64,000 nt of DNA, taken from NCBI RefSeq assembly GCF_030811655.1, contig NZ_JAUSRE010000002.1:186001-250000 (forward strand), given 5' to 3'. Position numbers and translations under genes: made by a program. How positions within the stretch are numbered: position 1 is the stretch's first letter; each line of letters opens with the position of its first letter. The notes under the pieces are model-generated. The model did no database searches, was not told the DNA's origin, and worked only from the letters and a program-made list of their open reading frames with translations. Positions 26,194 to 34,581 of this stretch are shown here, one piece after another. The DNA comes from Pseudarthrobacter enclensis. GTDB taxonomy: Bacteria; Actinomycetota; Actinomycetes; Actinomycetales; Micrococcaceae.

Positions 26194-26829
26194 GTGAGCG
26201 ATCTTCGCGAGGACGTGTCGGTCCTCTATAAGGGGCGGAAAGGGTCGGTCGACTTCATCGACGTTCCTTCGCTGCTCTTCGCCCTCATGCCGGGCCAGGG
26301 TGACCCGGAAGGACCGGAATTCGCCGACGCGCTCCAGGCGCTCTTCACGGTGAGCTACGCTGCGCATTTCGGGCTCAAGAAGCAGACCGGCGAGCTCACG
26401 AAAGTGATGCCGCTGGAAGCGTTGTGGTGGTTGGATGGGGCCGGGGATGAGGACTCCATGGAGGCCGTGACAGCTGGCTTCGGCGGCCTCCCGGGAACCG
26501 GCCGCGGGTCATGGCGGTGGCAGGCCATGATGGTGCAGCCCGATCCCATCGATGAAGCCTTGCTGGAGCAGGCCAGGGAGCAGTCCCGCGGCAAAAAACT
26601 CCCTGCACTGGACCGCCTGCGCTTCGAACGGTGGGAAGAAGGCCGTTGCGCGCAGACGCTCCACGTGGGTCCTTATGCTGATGAGGCCGGCACCATCGCC
26701 GTGCTGGATGCGGCCATAACGGCCGCCGGGTTGAAGGTCCATGGCAAACACCATGAGATCTACTTGGGCGACCCCCGCCGCAGTGCGCCTGACAAGCTGC
26801 GCACACTGATCCGCCATCCCGTGGCGTGA
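26194..26829 (+). CDS. GyrI-like small-molecule-binding domain protein
   Basis: Protein of 211 residues starting at the GTG at 26194, with GGGGAG about 11 bp upstream. It belongs to the GyrI-like group without a DNA-binding domain: FIDVPSLLFALMPGQGDP at the start, AALQALFTVSYAAHFGLKK-type helix, and the C-terminal half-repeat CAQTLHVGPYADEAGTIAVLDA and HHEIYLGDPRRSAPDKLRTLIRHPV. Such proteins bind or hydrolyse small toxic molecules; here the ligand is unknown. It ends 10 bp before the MBL-fold gene, so the two are probably co-transcribed. Confidence 0.85.
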   Translation: MSDLREDVSVLYKGRKGSVDFIDVPSLLFALMPGQGDPEGPEFADALQALFTVSYAAHFGLKKQTGELTKVMPLEALWWLDGAGDEDSMEAVTAGFGGLPGTGRGSWRWQAMMVQPDPIDEALLEQAREQSRGKKLPALDRLRFERWEEGRCAQTLHVGPYADEAGTIAVLDAAITAAGLKVHGKHHEIYLGDPRRSAPDKLRTLIRHPVA

Positions 26830-26839
26830 AGGCCCGATC

Positions 26840-27667
26840 ATGCGCCTGACCGAGCCGCGGGAGATTGCCTCCGGCGTACTGATGATGACCGCAGGGTCCG
26901 GTCCCTTGGCCGTGAATCTATATCTCATCAGGTCCGGTCCCAGTTGGGCCCTTGTTGATTGCGGCTGGGCCCGCAGCGCGGAACCGGTTCATCGGGCGGT
27001 GGAACGGGTGCTCGGCCCTGGGAATGTCCCCAACGCCATCTTCCTGACGCACATCCATCCCGACCATTCCGGTGCTGCCGGTGCCCTCGCCCGGCTGTGG
27101 GACGTGCCGGTGTACGTCCACAAGGCCGAGTTGCCCATGGCGGCGGGCAAATACGTTCCTGAATTCTCAATGCCGTTGGACCGCTGGATCGTTGCGCCGT
27201 TCCTGTGGTCGCTCCCGGCGCGTGCCCGCCGTCGGCTTGAAGCGGCGGGTGATATCAGCGACGTAGTCCACGGCCTGCCGGGTGACTGGGAGCTGCCGGG
27301 CCTGCCTGGCTGGGCTGCAGTTCCTACCCCGGGCCACACCCCAGGGCACGTTGCCTACTGGCGATCCAGCGATGCTGTCCTGATCACCGGTGATGCCGTG
27401 GTGACCGTGAACTTGAACTCGGTAGGCGGACTCCTGCTGGGGGTGCCCGATCTGTCCGGGCCGCCCTGGTACACCACGGGGAACATGGAATTGGCCAAGG
27501 ACTCCGTCACCCGCCTGGCTGGACTGGGACCCCGCCTGCTGGCACCCGGCCATGGGCAACCCCTGGCTTTTGGGATCGTTCCCCGGTTGCGGGCCCTGGC
27601 CGCGAAGGAGCCAAAGCAGCGGATAGCGATTCGCCGCCGGGCCGCGGGAGCGCCCGGCGCTGTCTAG
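26840..27667 (+). CDS. MBL-fold metallo-hydrolase
   Basis: Metallo-beta-lactamase superfamily hydrolase of 275 residues. The dinuclear metal site is shown by ILTHIHPDHSGAA-type sequence (FLTHIHPDHSGAA), then PTPGHTPGHVAYW, LITGDAVV (bridging Asp) and LLAPGHGQPL. The length fits glyoxalase II-like or lactonase-like members rather than beta-lactamases. The substrate cannot be stated. It follows the GyrI-like gene by 10 bp. Confidence 0.88.
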   Translation: MRLTEPREIASGVLMMTAGSGPLAVNLYLIRSGPSWALVDCGWARSAEPVHRAVERVLGPGNVPNAIFLTHIHPDHSGAAGALARLWDVPVYVHKAELPMAAGKYVPEFSMPLDRWIVAPFLWSLPARARRRLEAAGDISDVVHGLPGDWELPGLPGWAAVPTPGHTPGHVAYWRSSDAVLITGDAVVTVNLNSVGGLLLGVPDLSGPPWYTTGNMELAKDSVTRLAGLGPRLLAPGHGQPLAFGIVPRLRALAAKEPKQRIAIRRRAAGAPGAV

Positions 27668-27782
27668 CTCACAGCTATCGAAGTGCCGCTGCCATTCTGG
27701 GTCCGACTCCTACGATGCTTTCGGGTCTAGAGTTCTCAATGAGCAGAGTACGTACAAAGTGAGTGCTCAAATGGAGAACATC

Positions 27783-28160
27783 ATGACGATCGACAAGAAC
27801 GGACCGGACGTCTTTACGCGCTTTACCACCAGGACGGCCAAGATACTAGGACACGCCTGGGTGTTTGTCTTAGCCGTCGCTGTACTGATCGTCTGGGCGT
27901 TGACCGGGCCACTGCTGGGTTTTTCAGACACCTGGCAGCTGGTCATCAATACCAGTACCACAATCGTGACGTTCCTGATGGTGTTTATCATCCAGAACAC
28001 CCAAAACAGGGACACCGCAGCCTTGCATGTGAAACTCGATGCCTTAATGCTCGAACTCAAGATCAGCAACGCGAAGCTGTACGAGGCCGAAGAGGAAGGC
28101 GAGAAAGAAATCGAGCGACAGCGTCGCCGGATCGAGGAAGCCGCCGAAGAAGGCGGATAA
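27783..28160 (+). CDS. Low-affinity iron permease family small membrane protein
   Basis: Protein of 125 residues. The start at 27783 is chosen because GGAG lies 6 bp upstream; GTG 27759 and ATG 27771 are in frame. Two membrane segments (AWVFVLAVAVLIVWALTG; LVINTSTTIVTFLMVFIIQNTQNRD) and the ending with a charged helix (LELKISNAKLYEAEEEGEKEIERQRRR) are typical of the bacterial Fet4-related family. The family name comes from a yeast transporter, and iron transport by the bacterial proteins is not established. Confidence 0.8.
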   Translation: MTIDKNGPDVFTRFTTRTAKILGHAWVFVLAVAVLIVWALTGPLLGFSDTWQLVINTSTTIVTFLMVFIIQNTQNRDTAALHVKLDALMLELKISNAKLYEAEEEGEKEIERQRRRIEEAAEEGG

Positions 28161-28259
28161 CCTGGTCCTCGCCGTATCCGCTGGACTATCCCAAAGCATG
28201 CTGAATAGCCTGAAATCCATTGGACCAAGAAAACTTCGACAGGGCGGAGGTCCCCCCTC

Positions 28260-28607
28260 ATGGCCATCAAGCTGAACGACGCCGCACTTCGTCACGCCCG
28301 GCAACTGATCAAGGACTCCAGATTCGCACGCGATGCCCGCGACGACTGGAGCGAACATGCCCCGGACACGGATCAGGAAAATGCGTTCATAGACAAGCAC
28401 GGCTACGCGGAATACGGCACTTGGCACCTGGGCGAAGACAGCGACAAGACTCCCGAAACGAAGGGCCGCTACAGCTTCCCATTCGGGGATTTCCGCCGAC
28501 TGCACAGGTGCGCGATACTGGCCATCGAAAGCCGGGCCGCCCAAAACAACCACGACGACATCGCCAAGGCAGCAAAGTCGCTGCTTGAGGAACTCGACAA
28601 GGACTAA
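28260..28607 (+). CDS. Conserved hypothetical protein (DUF-type, soluble)
   Basis: Protein of 115 residues with GGCGGAGG upstream. It is soluble, acidic and helical, with a distinctive core WHLGEDSDKTPETKGRYSFP followed by FGDFRRLHRCAILAIESRAAQ. I recognise the pattern as a conserved actinobacterial protein without known function. No catalytic residues or membrane segments stand out. It lies 100 bp after the membrane protein at 27783-28160 and converges on nagA. Confidence 0.7.
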   Translation: MAIKLNDAALRHARQLIKDSRFARDARDDWSEHAPDTDQENAFIDKHGYAEYGTWHLGEDSDKTPETKGRYSFPFGDFRRLHRCAILAIESRAAQNNHDDIAKAAKSLLEELDKD

Positions 28608-28620
28608 GCGGCACCAATAG

Positions 28621-28653
28621 ATCCGCAACCGGCGCAGGTGACAGTCTGCGGAT
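28621..28653. terminator. Weak hairpin between convergent genes
   Basis: ATCCGCA at 28621-28627 pairs with TGCGGAT at 28647-28653. The short stem has a long loop and no T-tract. It lies between the hypothetical gene and the nagA end and may act as a terminator. Confidence 0.3.
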
Positions 28654-28698
28654 TATGCCGGGTCCGGGCACGATCACCCCGGAGTTGACGGCCAATCC

Positions 28699-29901
28699 CT
28701 AGCTGGGTGCGCTGACCCATTCGCCCCTTCGCAGCACTGCTGTGAGGTTCAGGTCCTGGCCAAGGACGACGACGTCGGCCTGCATCCCGGCCCGCAGGTC
28801 GCCCACGTGCGACGAGAGGCCCAACAAAGATGCCGGGACGGCCGAGGCTGAGGTCACCGCATCCCGGAAAGGAACTCCGGCAGCCACGCAGGAACGGACA
28901 ACGTCCAGCAACGTGCTGGTACCGCCGGCAATGGCGCCCGTAGCGTCGACGCGGGCTACGCCGCCTGCCACCGTTACGGAGAGTGATCCGAGCCGGTACT
29001 GTCCGTCCGCCAGGCCGGTAGCGGCCATGGAATCCGTTACCAAAGCGATGTTCCGGGGCCCCACCAGGTCAAATACCAGCTTCACCGTTTCCGGCGCCAG
29101 GTGCACGCCATCGGCGATCAGCTCCACCACCGCCTTCCCGGCCCGGGCAGCGCTCAGGCTCGCTGATATCGGCCCGGGGGAGCGGTGGTGAAGTGGAGGC
29201 ATGGCATTGAACAGGTGCGTGACCGTTGGGCGTTTCCTCCCGATGGGATTGCCGGCCGAGTCTAAAGCCGCCGCCGCGCACGCCAGGAACCCCTCAGCGG
29301 TCGCATGGTCCGCGGCGGTGTGTCCCAGGGACGGGATGATGCCGCGGGCCCCAAGCCGGCCGGCGAGTTCGGCGGCGCCGGGCAGTTCGGCAGCCAGGGT
29401 CATGGACGCCAAGGTTGGCCCTGCTGCGGCCAGCATGCGGTCCACTAAAACCGGATCCGGTTCCAGGAGCAGGCCGGGATCGTGCGCGCCGCACTGCTGC
29501 CCCGAGAGGAACGGACCTTCCAGATGCGAGCCTGCAATCAGCCCGTGGCCTGCCAGCTCCCGCAGCATTCCAAGGTTCCGGACCAGGTCCTCCGGCTCTC
29601 CGGTGACCAGGCTGGCCAGCAGCGTTGTGGTTCCACGGCTGTGCAGGTAGCGTGCCGCCCGCTCGGCGCCGTCCGGATCGCCCTCGGAGAAATCCGAACC
29701 GTAGGCGCCATGGCAGTGGATGTCCACCAGGCCGGGCACCAGGACCTGGCCCGCGGGTGCGTCCGGCGGAAGTTCTCCGGGGAAGTCCTGCGCGGGCCCC
29801 GCGAAGGTGACCAGGCCGCCGTCGGCCGCTACCACCCCGTCGGCAATATCCAGCGACGCGGTGACGATACGGCCGCGGAGAACAATGTCATCGCCCATCA
29901 T
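28699..29901 (-). CDS. nagA: N-acetylglucosamine-6-phosphate deacetylase
   Basis: Deacetylates GlcNAc-6-phosphate to glucosamine-6-phosphate. The chosen start at 29901 ([13 protein letters not shown]; 29898 also possible) gives 400 residues, with GAAGGA 6 bp before it; the upstream extension in the same frame is antisense-like. Motifs are VPGLVDIHCHGAYGSDFSEG (metal HxH), GSHLEGPFLS (catalytic region), LGHTAADHATAEG, HLFNAMPPLHHR and LVTDSMAATGL. The start overlaps the cutC stop by 14 bp. It is the last gene of the operon EIIC-nagB-cutC-nagA. Confidence 0.95.
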   Translation of the reverse strand: MMGDDIVLRGRIVTASLDIADGVVAADGGLVTFAGPAQDFPGELPPDAPAGQVLVPGLVDIHCHGAYGSDFSEGDPDGAERAARYLHSRGTTTLLASLVTGEPEDLVRNLGMLRELAGHGLIAGSHLEGPFLSGQQCGAHDPGLLLEPDPVLVDRMLAAAGPTLASMTLAAELPGAAELAGRLGARGIIPSLGHTAADHATAEGFLACAAAALDSAGNPIGRKRPTVTHLFNAMPPLHHRSPGPISASLSAARAGKAVVELIADGVHLAPETVKLVFDLVGPRNIALVTDSMAATGLADGQYRLGSLSVTVAGGVARVDATGAIAGGTSTLLDVVRSCVAAGVPFRDAVTSASAVPASLLGLSSHVGDLRAGMQADVVVLGQDLNLTAVLRRGEWVSAPS

Positions 29902-30703
29902 TGAAGGTCCTTCGTTCCTCGGTTGCGTCAGCGGCCACTGCGGCAGCCATGCGTGCGGCCAGGTCCGGATCCGCGGCGCCGCCGGCCCTCTCCCCGCCGC
30001 CTTCAGCACGCCAGCGCCGGGCGCGCGCCGAGGTGTGCACTGCGTGGACTCCCGCTTCAATGAGCGACGGTACCAGCGCCAGGGTGACACCGCCGCCTGC
30101 CATGATCTGGACCGAGGGTGCGCTCCGGCCTCCCTCCTGCACCATCCTGCCCAGCATGGCAAGCCCCGCGGCGCAGTCGGGGCCGCCACCGCTGGTGAGG
30201 ACCCGGTCGACCCCGGCCTGCTCCAGCCGGGAGAGCGCTTCCGCCGGGTCCATGCCGGCGGCCAGGGCGGCATCAAACGCCCGGTGGAACGTGACCTCGG
30301 CATCCGGCTTCACGGCTTTTGCTGCCGCCACGATGCGGCGCATCGCGGGAACATCCGGGCCGCCGTCGGATGCCAGCACACCCACCACCACTCCGGCGGC
30401 TCCGGCTGCCAGGGCCACGACGGCATCGCGCTCAATGACATCCAGTTCGTCATGCGCATAGGAGAAGTTGCCCGGCCGCGGACGCACCAGGACGTGGACG
30501 GGAAAGCCAAGGCCGCATGCCTGCTCAATGGTGCCGATGCTCGGCGTGATGCCCTCTGTTTCCGCCAGGGCTGCGCACAGTTCGACGCGGGCCGCGCCGA
30601 CCTTGGCGGCCAGCCGGACGCCGTCGGCATTCTCCACGGCCAACTCCAGCTTCGGCACGGTCCGGGCCGCGGGAATCCGCCGGGAGCTCAGAGTCCCTGC
30701 CAT
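29888..30703 (-). CDS. cutC: CutC family TIM-barrel protein
   Basis: Protein of 271 residues from the ATG at 30703. CutC motifs are [71 protein letters not shown] and [17 protein letters not shown]. The family is named for a role in copper tolerance that has been questioned; its fold is an enzyme-like TIM barrel with a conserved polar pocket. Here the gene is embedded in the GlcNAc operon, overlapping nagB (16 bp) and nagA (14 bp). A role in amino-sugar metabolism is therefore worth considering. The C-terminal tail is Ala/Arg/Glu-rich. Confidence 0.9.
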   Translation of the reverse strand: MAGTLSSRRIPAARTVPKLELAVENADGVRLAAKVGAARVELCAALAETEGITPSIGTIEQACGLGFPVHVLVRPRPGNFSYAHDELDVIERDAVVALAAGAAGVVVGVLASDGGPDVPAMRRIVAAAKAVKPDAEVTFHRAFDAALAAGMDPAEALSRLEQAGVDRVLTSGGGPDCAAGLAMLGRMVQEGGRSAPSVQIMAGGGVTLALVPSLIEAGVHAVHTSARARRWRAEGGGERAGGAADPDLAARMAAAVAADATEERRTFNDGR

Positions 30704-31467
30704 GCCGGCTTCCGGCTGAAGGTGTCCTGGTAGTACCCGCGGTGGGCGAGCCGCGAGGCGGCGGCCTCGTCCAGCAGTACCGATACGTGCGGGTGCAGTT
30801 GGAGGGCCGACGCCGGGCAAAACGCCCCGACGGGACCTTCGACGGCGGCCGCCACGGCCTCTGCCTTGGCCTCGCCCATAGCCAGCAGCAGCAGGTGCCG
30901 GGCATCCCGGATGGTGCCCAGGCCCTGGGTCAGCACATGGTCCGGCACATCCTCCGCGGCGTCAAAGAAGCGTGCATTGTCCAGGCGGGTTTGCCGGGTA
31001 AGCGTCTTGATGCGGGTGCGGGAGGCGAGCGAGGACATAGGCTCATTGAAGCCCACATGGCCGTCCGTCCCGATGCCCAGGATCTGGACATCCACCCCTC
31101 CGGCAGCGGCGATCCGGGCCTCATACTCGGCGGCCTCCGCCTGCGGATCCCGGGCCATGCCATCCAGCCCATGGACCGCACCGGCATTGAAGTCCACGCT
31201 CGCCGTGAATTCCGCCCGGATGACGGAATGGTAGGACTGCGGATGGCTGGCAGGCAGGCCCACGTACTCGTCCAGCAGGAAGGCCTGGGCTGCTGCGAAG
31301 CTCAACCCGCCATTGCGGTGCCGGTCGATGAGTTCCCGGTACGTGCCCAGGGGAGTGGAGCCTGTGGCCAGTCCAAGGACGGACGGCCCACGGCGGACCT
31401 GGTCCTCGATGGCGTCCGCAGCCGTGCGGGCAACGTCGTCAGGGGTGGGAAGAATGATGATTTCCAT
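30688..31467 (-). CDS. nagB: Glucosamine-6-phosphate deaminase
   Basis: Converts glucosamine-6-phosphate to fructose-6-phosphate and ammonia, the last step of GlcNAc use. The protein has 259 residues from the ATG at 31467 ([20 protein letters not shown]). Conserved parts are [37 protein letters not shown] with the catalytic aspartate, [27 protein letters not shown], and [14 protein letters not shown]. It follows the EIIC gene by 38 bp and overlaps cutC. The ribosome site is weak, so translation may depend on the upstream gene. Confidence 0.95.
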   Translation of the reverse strand: MEIIILPTPDDVARTAADAIEDQVRRGPSVLGLATGSTPLGTYRELIDRHRNGGLSFAAAQAFLLDEYVGLPASHPQSYHSVIRAEFTASVDFNAGAVHGLDGMARDPQAEAAEYEARIAAAGGVDVQILGIGTDGHVGFNEPMSSLASRTRIKTLTRQTRLDNARFFDAAEDVPDHVLTQGLGTIRDARHLLLLAMGEAKAEAVAAAVEGPVGAFCPASALQLHPHVSVLLDEAAASRLAHRGYYQDTFSRKPAWQGL

Positions 31468-31505
31468 GCGGTCTGATGCTTTCGGCTGGAGCTGGTGTTG
31501 GCGGA

Positions 31506-32756
31506 CTACTTTGCGGCTTCGGTTTCCACCGTTACTTCGTCGTCTTCGCGGCCTGGCGTGCGCAGGTTCCAGCGCTTGATCACGAAGGAGAAGAGGAAGT
31601 AGTAGATCGCCGCGTACCCCAGGCCAATCGGGATCAGCATCCACGCGTTCTGCGCCTTGCCGAAGTTAAGGACAAAGTCGATCAGGCCGGCTGAGAACGT
31701 GAAGCCGTCATGGATGCCCAGTGCGTTCACCAGGGCCATGGAGGTTCCGGTCAGGGCTGCGTGGACGATGTAGAGCGGGAAGGCGACGAACATGAACGAG
31801 TACTCGAGTGGTTCGGTGATGCCGGTGAAGAACGCCGTGAGAGCGGTGGAGAGCATGATGCCGCCCACGATCTTCTTCTGTGAAGGCTTGGTGTGGCGCC
31901 AGATGGCAAGGGCCGCGGCGGGCAGGCCGAACATCATGATGGGGAAGAATCCGGTCATGAAGGTGCCCGCGGCGGGGTCGCCGGCGAAGAAGCGGTTGAG
32001 GTCGCCGCGGACCAGGTGGCCGGACCCATCGGTGTAGTCGCCAATGAGGAACCAGACGCCGGAGTTCAGGATGTGGTGGAGCCCGGCCGGGATCAGCATG
32101 CGGTTGGCGAAGCCGTAGATGCCGCCACCAAGTACCGCGTTGCCTGCCACGGCCTGGCCTACTGCGGTGAGGCCTGCGTTGAAGAGCGGGTACAGGAGGG
32201 CCAGGACGACGCCGGCCACGAGGCTGGTGACGGAGGTCAGGATGGGCACCAGGCGCCGGCCGCTGAAGAAGCCGAGGAAGTCAGGCAGCTTGGTGCGGTA
32301 GAAACGCTGCCACAGTCCGGCGGACAACAGGCCCACCACGATTCCGGCGAGGACGCCGTAATTGATCATGGCCTGCTTTCCTGCGGGGTCCAACTGCCCG
32401 TCGAGGACCAGGGGGGACATGGCCTTGAAGACGCCGTCGATCACCATGTAGCCCACCACTGCTGCGAGGGCGGTGGAGCCGTCTGCCTTCTTGGCCCAGC
32501 CGACAGCGATGCCGACGGCGAAGATGAGCGGCAGCCAGGTAAAGACTGCGTTGCCGGCGGCGGAGATGACCGCGGCGCCGCCCTCGAAACCGGGGATGGC
32601 ACCGAGCAGGTCGGCCTGGCCGATGCGCAGCAGGATGCCGGCAGCGGGCAAGACTGCGATGGGGAGCATCAGGCAGCGGCCCAGCCGCTGAAGGGTGGCG
32701 AAGGCCCGGTTTGGCTTCTTCTCTGGAGCCAGGGCGGTGGTCTCGGACGTTGACAT
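31506..32756 (-). CDS. nagE: PTS N-acetylglucosamine/glucose-type EIIC permease
   Basis: Membrane channel of a phosphotransferase system, 416 residues. The N-terminus [27 protein letters not shown] is typical of the glucose superfamily. The substrate-binding region is recognisable in [41 protein letters not shown] and [16 protein letters not shown]. It lacks the EIIB and EIIA domains that are fused in enterobacterial NagE; those are encoded divergently next to it. The nagB-cutC-nagA genes downstream support GlcNAc as substrate. A DasR-like site lies 60 bp upstream. Confidence 0.93.
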   Translation of the reverse strand: MSTSETTALAPEKKPNRAFATLQRLGRCLMLPIAVLPAAGILLRIGQADLLGAIPGFEGGAAVISAAGNAVFTWLPLIFAVGIAVGWAKKADGSTALAAVVGYMVIDGVFKAMSPLVLDGQLDPAGKQAMINYGVLAGIVVGLLSAGLWQRFYRTKLPDFLGFFSGRRLVPILTSVTSLVAGVVLALLYPLFNAGLTAVGQAVAGNAVLGGGIYGFANRMLIPAGLHHILNSGVWFLIGDYTDGSGHLVRGDLNRFFAGDPAAGTFMTGFFPIMMFGLPAAALAIWRHTKPSQKKIVGGIMLSTALTAFFTGITEPLEYSFMFVAFPLYIVHAALTGTSMALVNALGIHDGFTFSAGLIDFVLNFGKAQNAWMLIPIGLGYAAIYYFLFSFVIKRWNLRTPGREDDEVTVETEAAK

Positions 32757-32815
32757 GTTTGCACCTCTGCGGGTTCTGATGGGGGCTTGTGGAGAAACGG
32801 TTCCAGCCGGTACTG

Positions 32816-32831
32816 TCTGGTTATGACCAGT
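32816..32831. promoter_or_regulatory. DasR/NagR-type (dre-like) operator in the divergent PTS promoter region
   Basis: TCTGGTTATGACCAGT fits the palindrome ACTGGTNNNNACCAGT with one mismatch at position 1. This is the form of dre sites bound by DasR-type GntR regulators. It sits between the EIIC operon and the divergent EIIB-EIIA pair. A shorter related palindrome, TTGGTCGTACCAG (3-nt spacer), lies at 32915-32927, closer to EIIB. Confidence 0.7.
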
Positions 32832-32987
32832 TCAGTGTGATTCATCCCACGGTCCGGTGTCAAGGAAGGAAGATTCCCTCCACGACGGGCCGCCCGTGGC
32901 GAAAGAAGCCATCATTGGTCGTACCAGGGCCGCCGGCCCAGGGTTGGAGGATGTGCTCCGCGCGGGGCACCGTCAGAAAGGGCAGCC

Positions 32988-33218
32988 ATGTCCAAAGCAG
33001 AAAAAATAATTGAAGGCCTGGGCGGAGCCGGCAACATCGTGGAAGTGGAAGCGTGCATCACGCGGCTGCGCACCGAGGTGAAGGACTCCTCGCTGGTGAA
33101 CGAGGCCTCGCTCAAGGCTGCGGGAGCCCACGGCGTCCTGGCCGCCGGCACCGCTGTGCAGGTCATTGTGGGCCCCGAGGCGGACACGCTGGCCGAAGAC
33201 ATCGAGGACCTCCTCTAG
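32988..33218 (+). CDS. PTS EIIB component (glucose/GlcNAc type)
   Basis: Phosphocarrier of 76 residues. The phosphorylated cysteine lies in VEVEACITRLRTEVKD, the usual EIIB signature; LKAAGAHGVLAAGTAVQVIVGPEAD follows. It passes phosphate from EIIA to the sugar bound by EIIC. The TAG stop overlaps the GTG start of the EIIA gene by one base. It is transcribed divergently from the EIIC operon. The ribosome site GAAAGGGCAG lies before the ATG. Confidence 0.93.
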   Translation: MSKAEKIIEGLGGAGNIVEVEACITRLRTEVKDSSLVNEASLKAAGAHGVLAAGTAVQVIVGPEADTLAEDIEDLL

Positions 33219-33676
33219 TGGCGGGATCCTTGCGCGTCCATGCCCCGATCGGCGGCGCGGTCATTCAGCTGGCCGACGTGCCGGACCCTGTCTTCGCTGG
33301 CCAGATGGTGGGGTCCGGCGCGGCGGTGGAACCGCCCGCCGGGGTGGCGTTCGACGTCGTTTCCCCCGTCGCGGGGAAAGTGGTCAAGATGCTGCCGCAC
33401 GCCTTCGTGGTGGTTGAGGCGTCAGGCCTCGGTGTCCTGACGCACGTGGGCATCGACACGGTGAAGCTCAAGGGTGAAGGCTTCAAGGTGCTGGTGGCCC
33501 AAGGGGACGTGGTCCAGGCCGGCGAGCCGGTCATGCACGTGGATCCCACCGCAGCCCTGGCCGCGGGCTACTCGATGGTGAGTCCCGTCGTCGTACTGGA
33601 CACCAAGCCGGACACCGCAAACGTTGTGGATGGCGGCGCCGTAACCGCGGGCGAACTGCTGTTTACGCTCCACTGA
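33218..33676 (+). CDS. PTS EIIA component (glucose type)
   Basis: Soluble phosphocarrier of 152 residues starting at the GTG at 33218 that overlaps the EIIB stop (TAGTG). Key elements are the N-terminal VHAPIGGAVIQLADVPDPVFAGQMVGSG, HAFVVVEASG carrying the first active-site histidine, and LTHVGIDTVKLKGEGF carrying the phosphorylated histidine. It completes a split EIIA/EIIB/EIIC system with the divergent EIIC gene. It ends 8 bp before the convergent GntR gene. In this family EIIA can also have regulatory roles, not shown here. Confidence 0.94.
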   Translation: MAGSLRVHAPIGGAVIQLADVPDPVFAGQMVGSGAAVEPPAGVAFDVVSPVAGKVVKMLPHAFVVVEASGLGVLTHVGIDTVKLKGEGFKVLVAQGDVVQAGEPVMHVDPTAALAAGYSMVSPVVVLDTKPDTANVVDGGAVTAGELLFTLH

Positions 33677-33684
33677 AGCGCCTT

Positions 33685-34437
33685 CTAGAGGCGGACTTCC
33701 ATGGTGAGGGAGTAGCGGTCCGATCGGTACCAGGAGCGCGAATGCTCGATGGCCAGGGTGCCCGAATAGGACACCCTGTCAAACGCAAGCACCGGCGCGC
33801 CCGTTCCCGTCCCGAGGAGCGCCCCGACATCGGCCGGGGCGCCCTCGGAGCGCACGCTCTGGCGTGCCCTGTCAATCTGGTGCCCGAATTGCGCAGCCAG
33901 GGCCTTGTACACCGAGCCGGTGAGGTCGATGCCCAGCAGTCCGGGCGCGTGCTGGGGGTTGTACCAGGCGTCGTCCACGCTCACCGGCCGGCCGTCCGCC
34001 AGGCGGAGCCGCTTGAGGTGGAATGCCTCCGCGCCCGGAGCGAGGCTCAGTGCGTTTGCAGTGTCTTCCGGCGCTGTGACTTGTTCGGCCACCAGCACCA
34101 CCGTGCTGGGAACGTGGCCCATCGCTTCCATCTCCTGCGTGAACGAGGCCAGGTGCAGCGTGGACTGGACGGGTGAGTCCGCCACGAATGTGCCCTTGGC
34201 CGGAACCCGCACCAGGTGACCTTCGTTGACCAGGCGGCCGATCGCGGCGCGCACGGTGATGCGGCTGACCCCGTACGAATCCATGAGGGAGCGCTCGCTG
34301 GGCAGCCGGGCGCCGGGCTCCAGTTCCTCCTTGGCAAGCTTGAGGATAATGAGCCGGAGCTGCTCATGCTTGGGCACCTGCGAATTGTTGATGGCCGCGT
34401 TGGCCACCTGTGCGGTGCTGCCTGGTGTGGCCGACAT
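33685..34437 (-). CDS. GntR family regulator (HutC/UTRA type, DasR/NagR-like)
   Basis: Regulator of 250 residues. The start at 34437 is chosen because GAGGAGGGG lies just upstream. The N-terminal winged helix contains LEPGARLPSERSLMDSYGVSRITVRAAIGRLVNEG. The UTRA effector domain follows (LHLASFTQEMEAMGHVPSTVVL, HLKRLRLADGRPVSVDD, VLAFDRVSYSGTLAIEHSRSWYR). DasR/NagR proteins are released from DNA by glucosamine-6-phosphate or GlcNAc-6-phosphate. It lies beside the PTS genes, and a dre-like site lies in their divergent promoter region, so it probably controls GlcNAc use. Confidence 0.9.
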   Translation of the reverse strand: MSATPGSTAQVANAAINNSQVPKHEQLRLIILKLAKEELEPGARLPSERSLMDSYGVSRITVRAAIGRLVNEGHLVRVPAKGTFVADSPVQSTLHLASFTQEMEAMGHVPSTVVLVAEQVTAPEDTANALSLAPGAEAFHLKRLRLADGRPVSVDDAWYNPQHAPGLLGIDLTGSVYKALAAQFGHQIDRARQSVRSEGAPADVGALLGTGTGAPVLAFDRVSYSGTLAIEHSRSWYRSDRYSLTMEVRL

Positions 34438-34460
34438 CCAGCCCCTCCTCATTCTGGAGC

Positions 34461-34475
34461 GGTCCGGTTAGGACC
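34461..34475. promoter_or_regulatory. Palindrome upstream of the GntR gene
   Basis: GGTCC-GGTTA-GGACC is a perfect inverted repeat 24 bp before the GntR start. The half-sites resemble, but do not match, dre sites, because the spacing is wider. It could be an autoregulatory operator. Confidence 0.35.
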
Positions 34476-34581
34476 ACTTCCTCGGATTATTCCACACCAA
34501 ACCAGCGGTTATTTTGCGTTCTCAGTGGGAACCTCTGAGAATACAGGTACTAAGCATGCTGTCTATTTGGAGGGTGACCTG

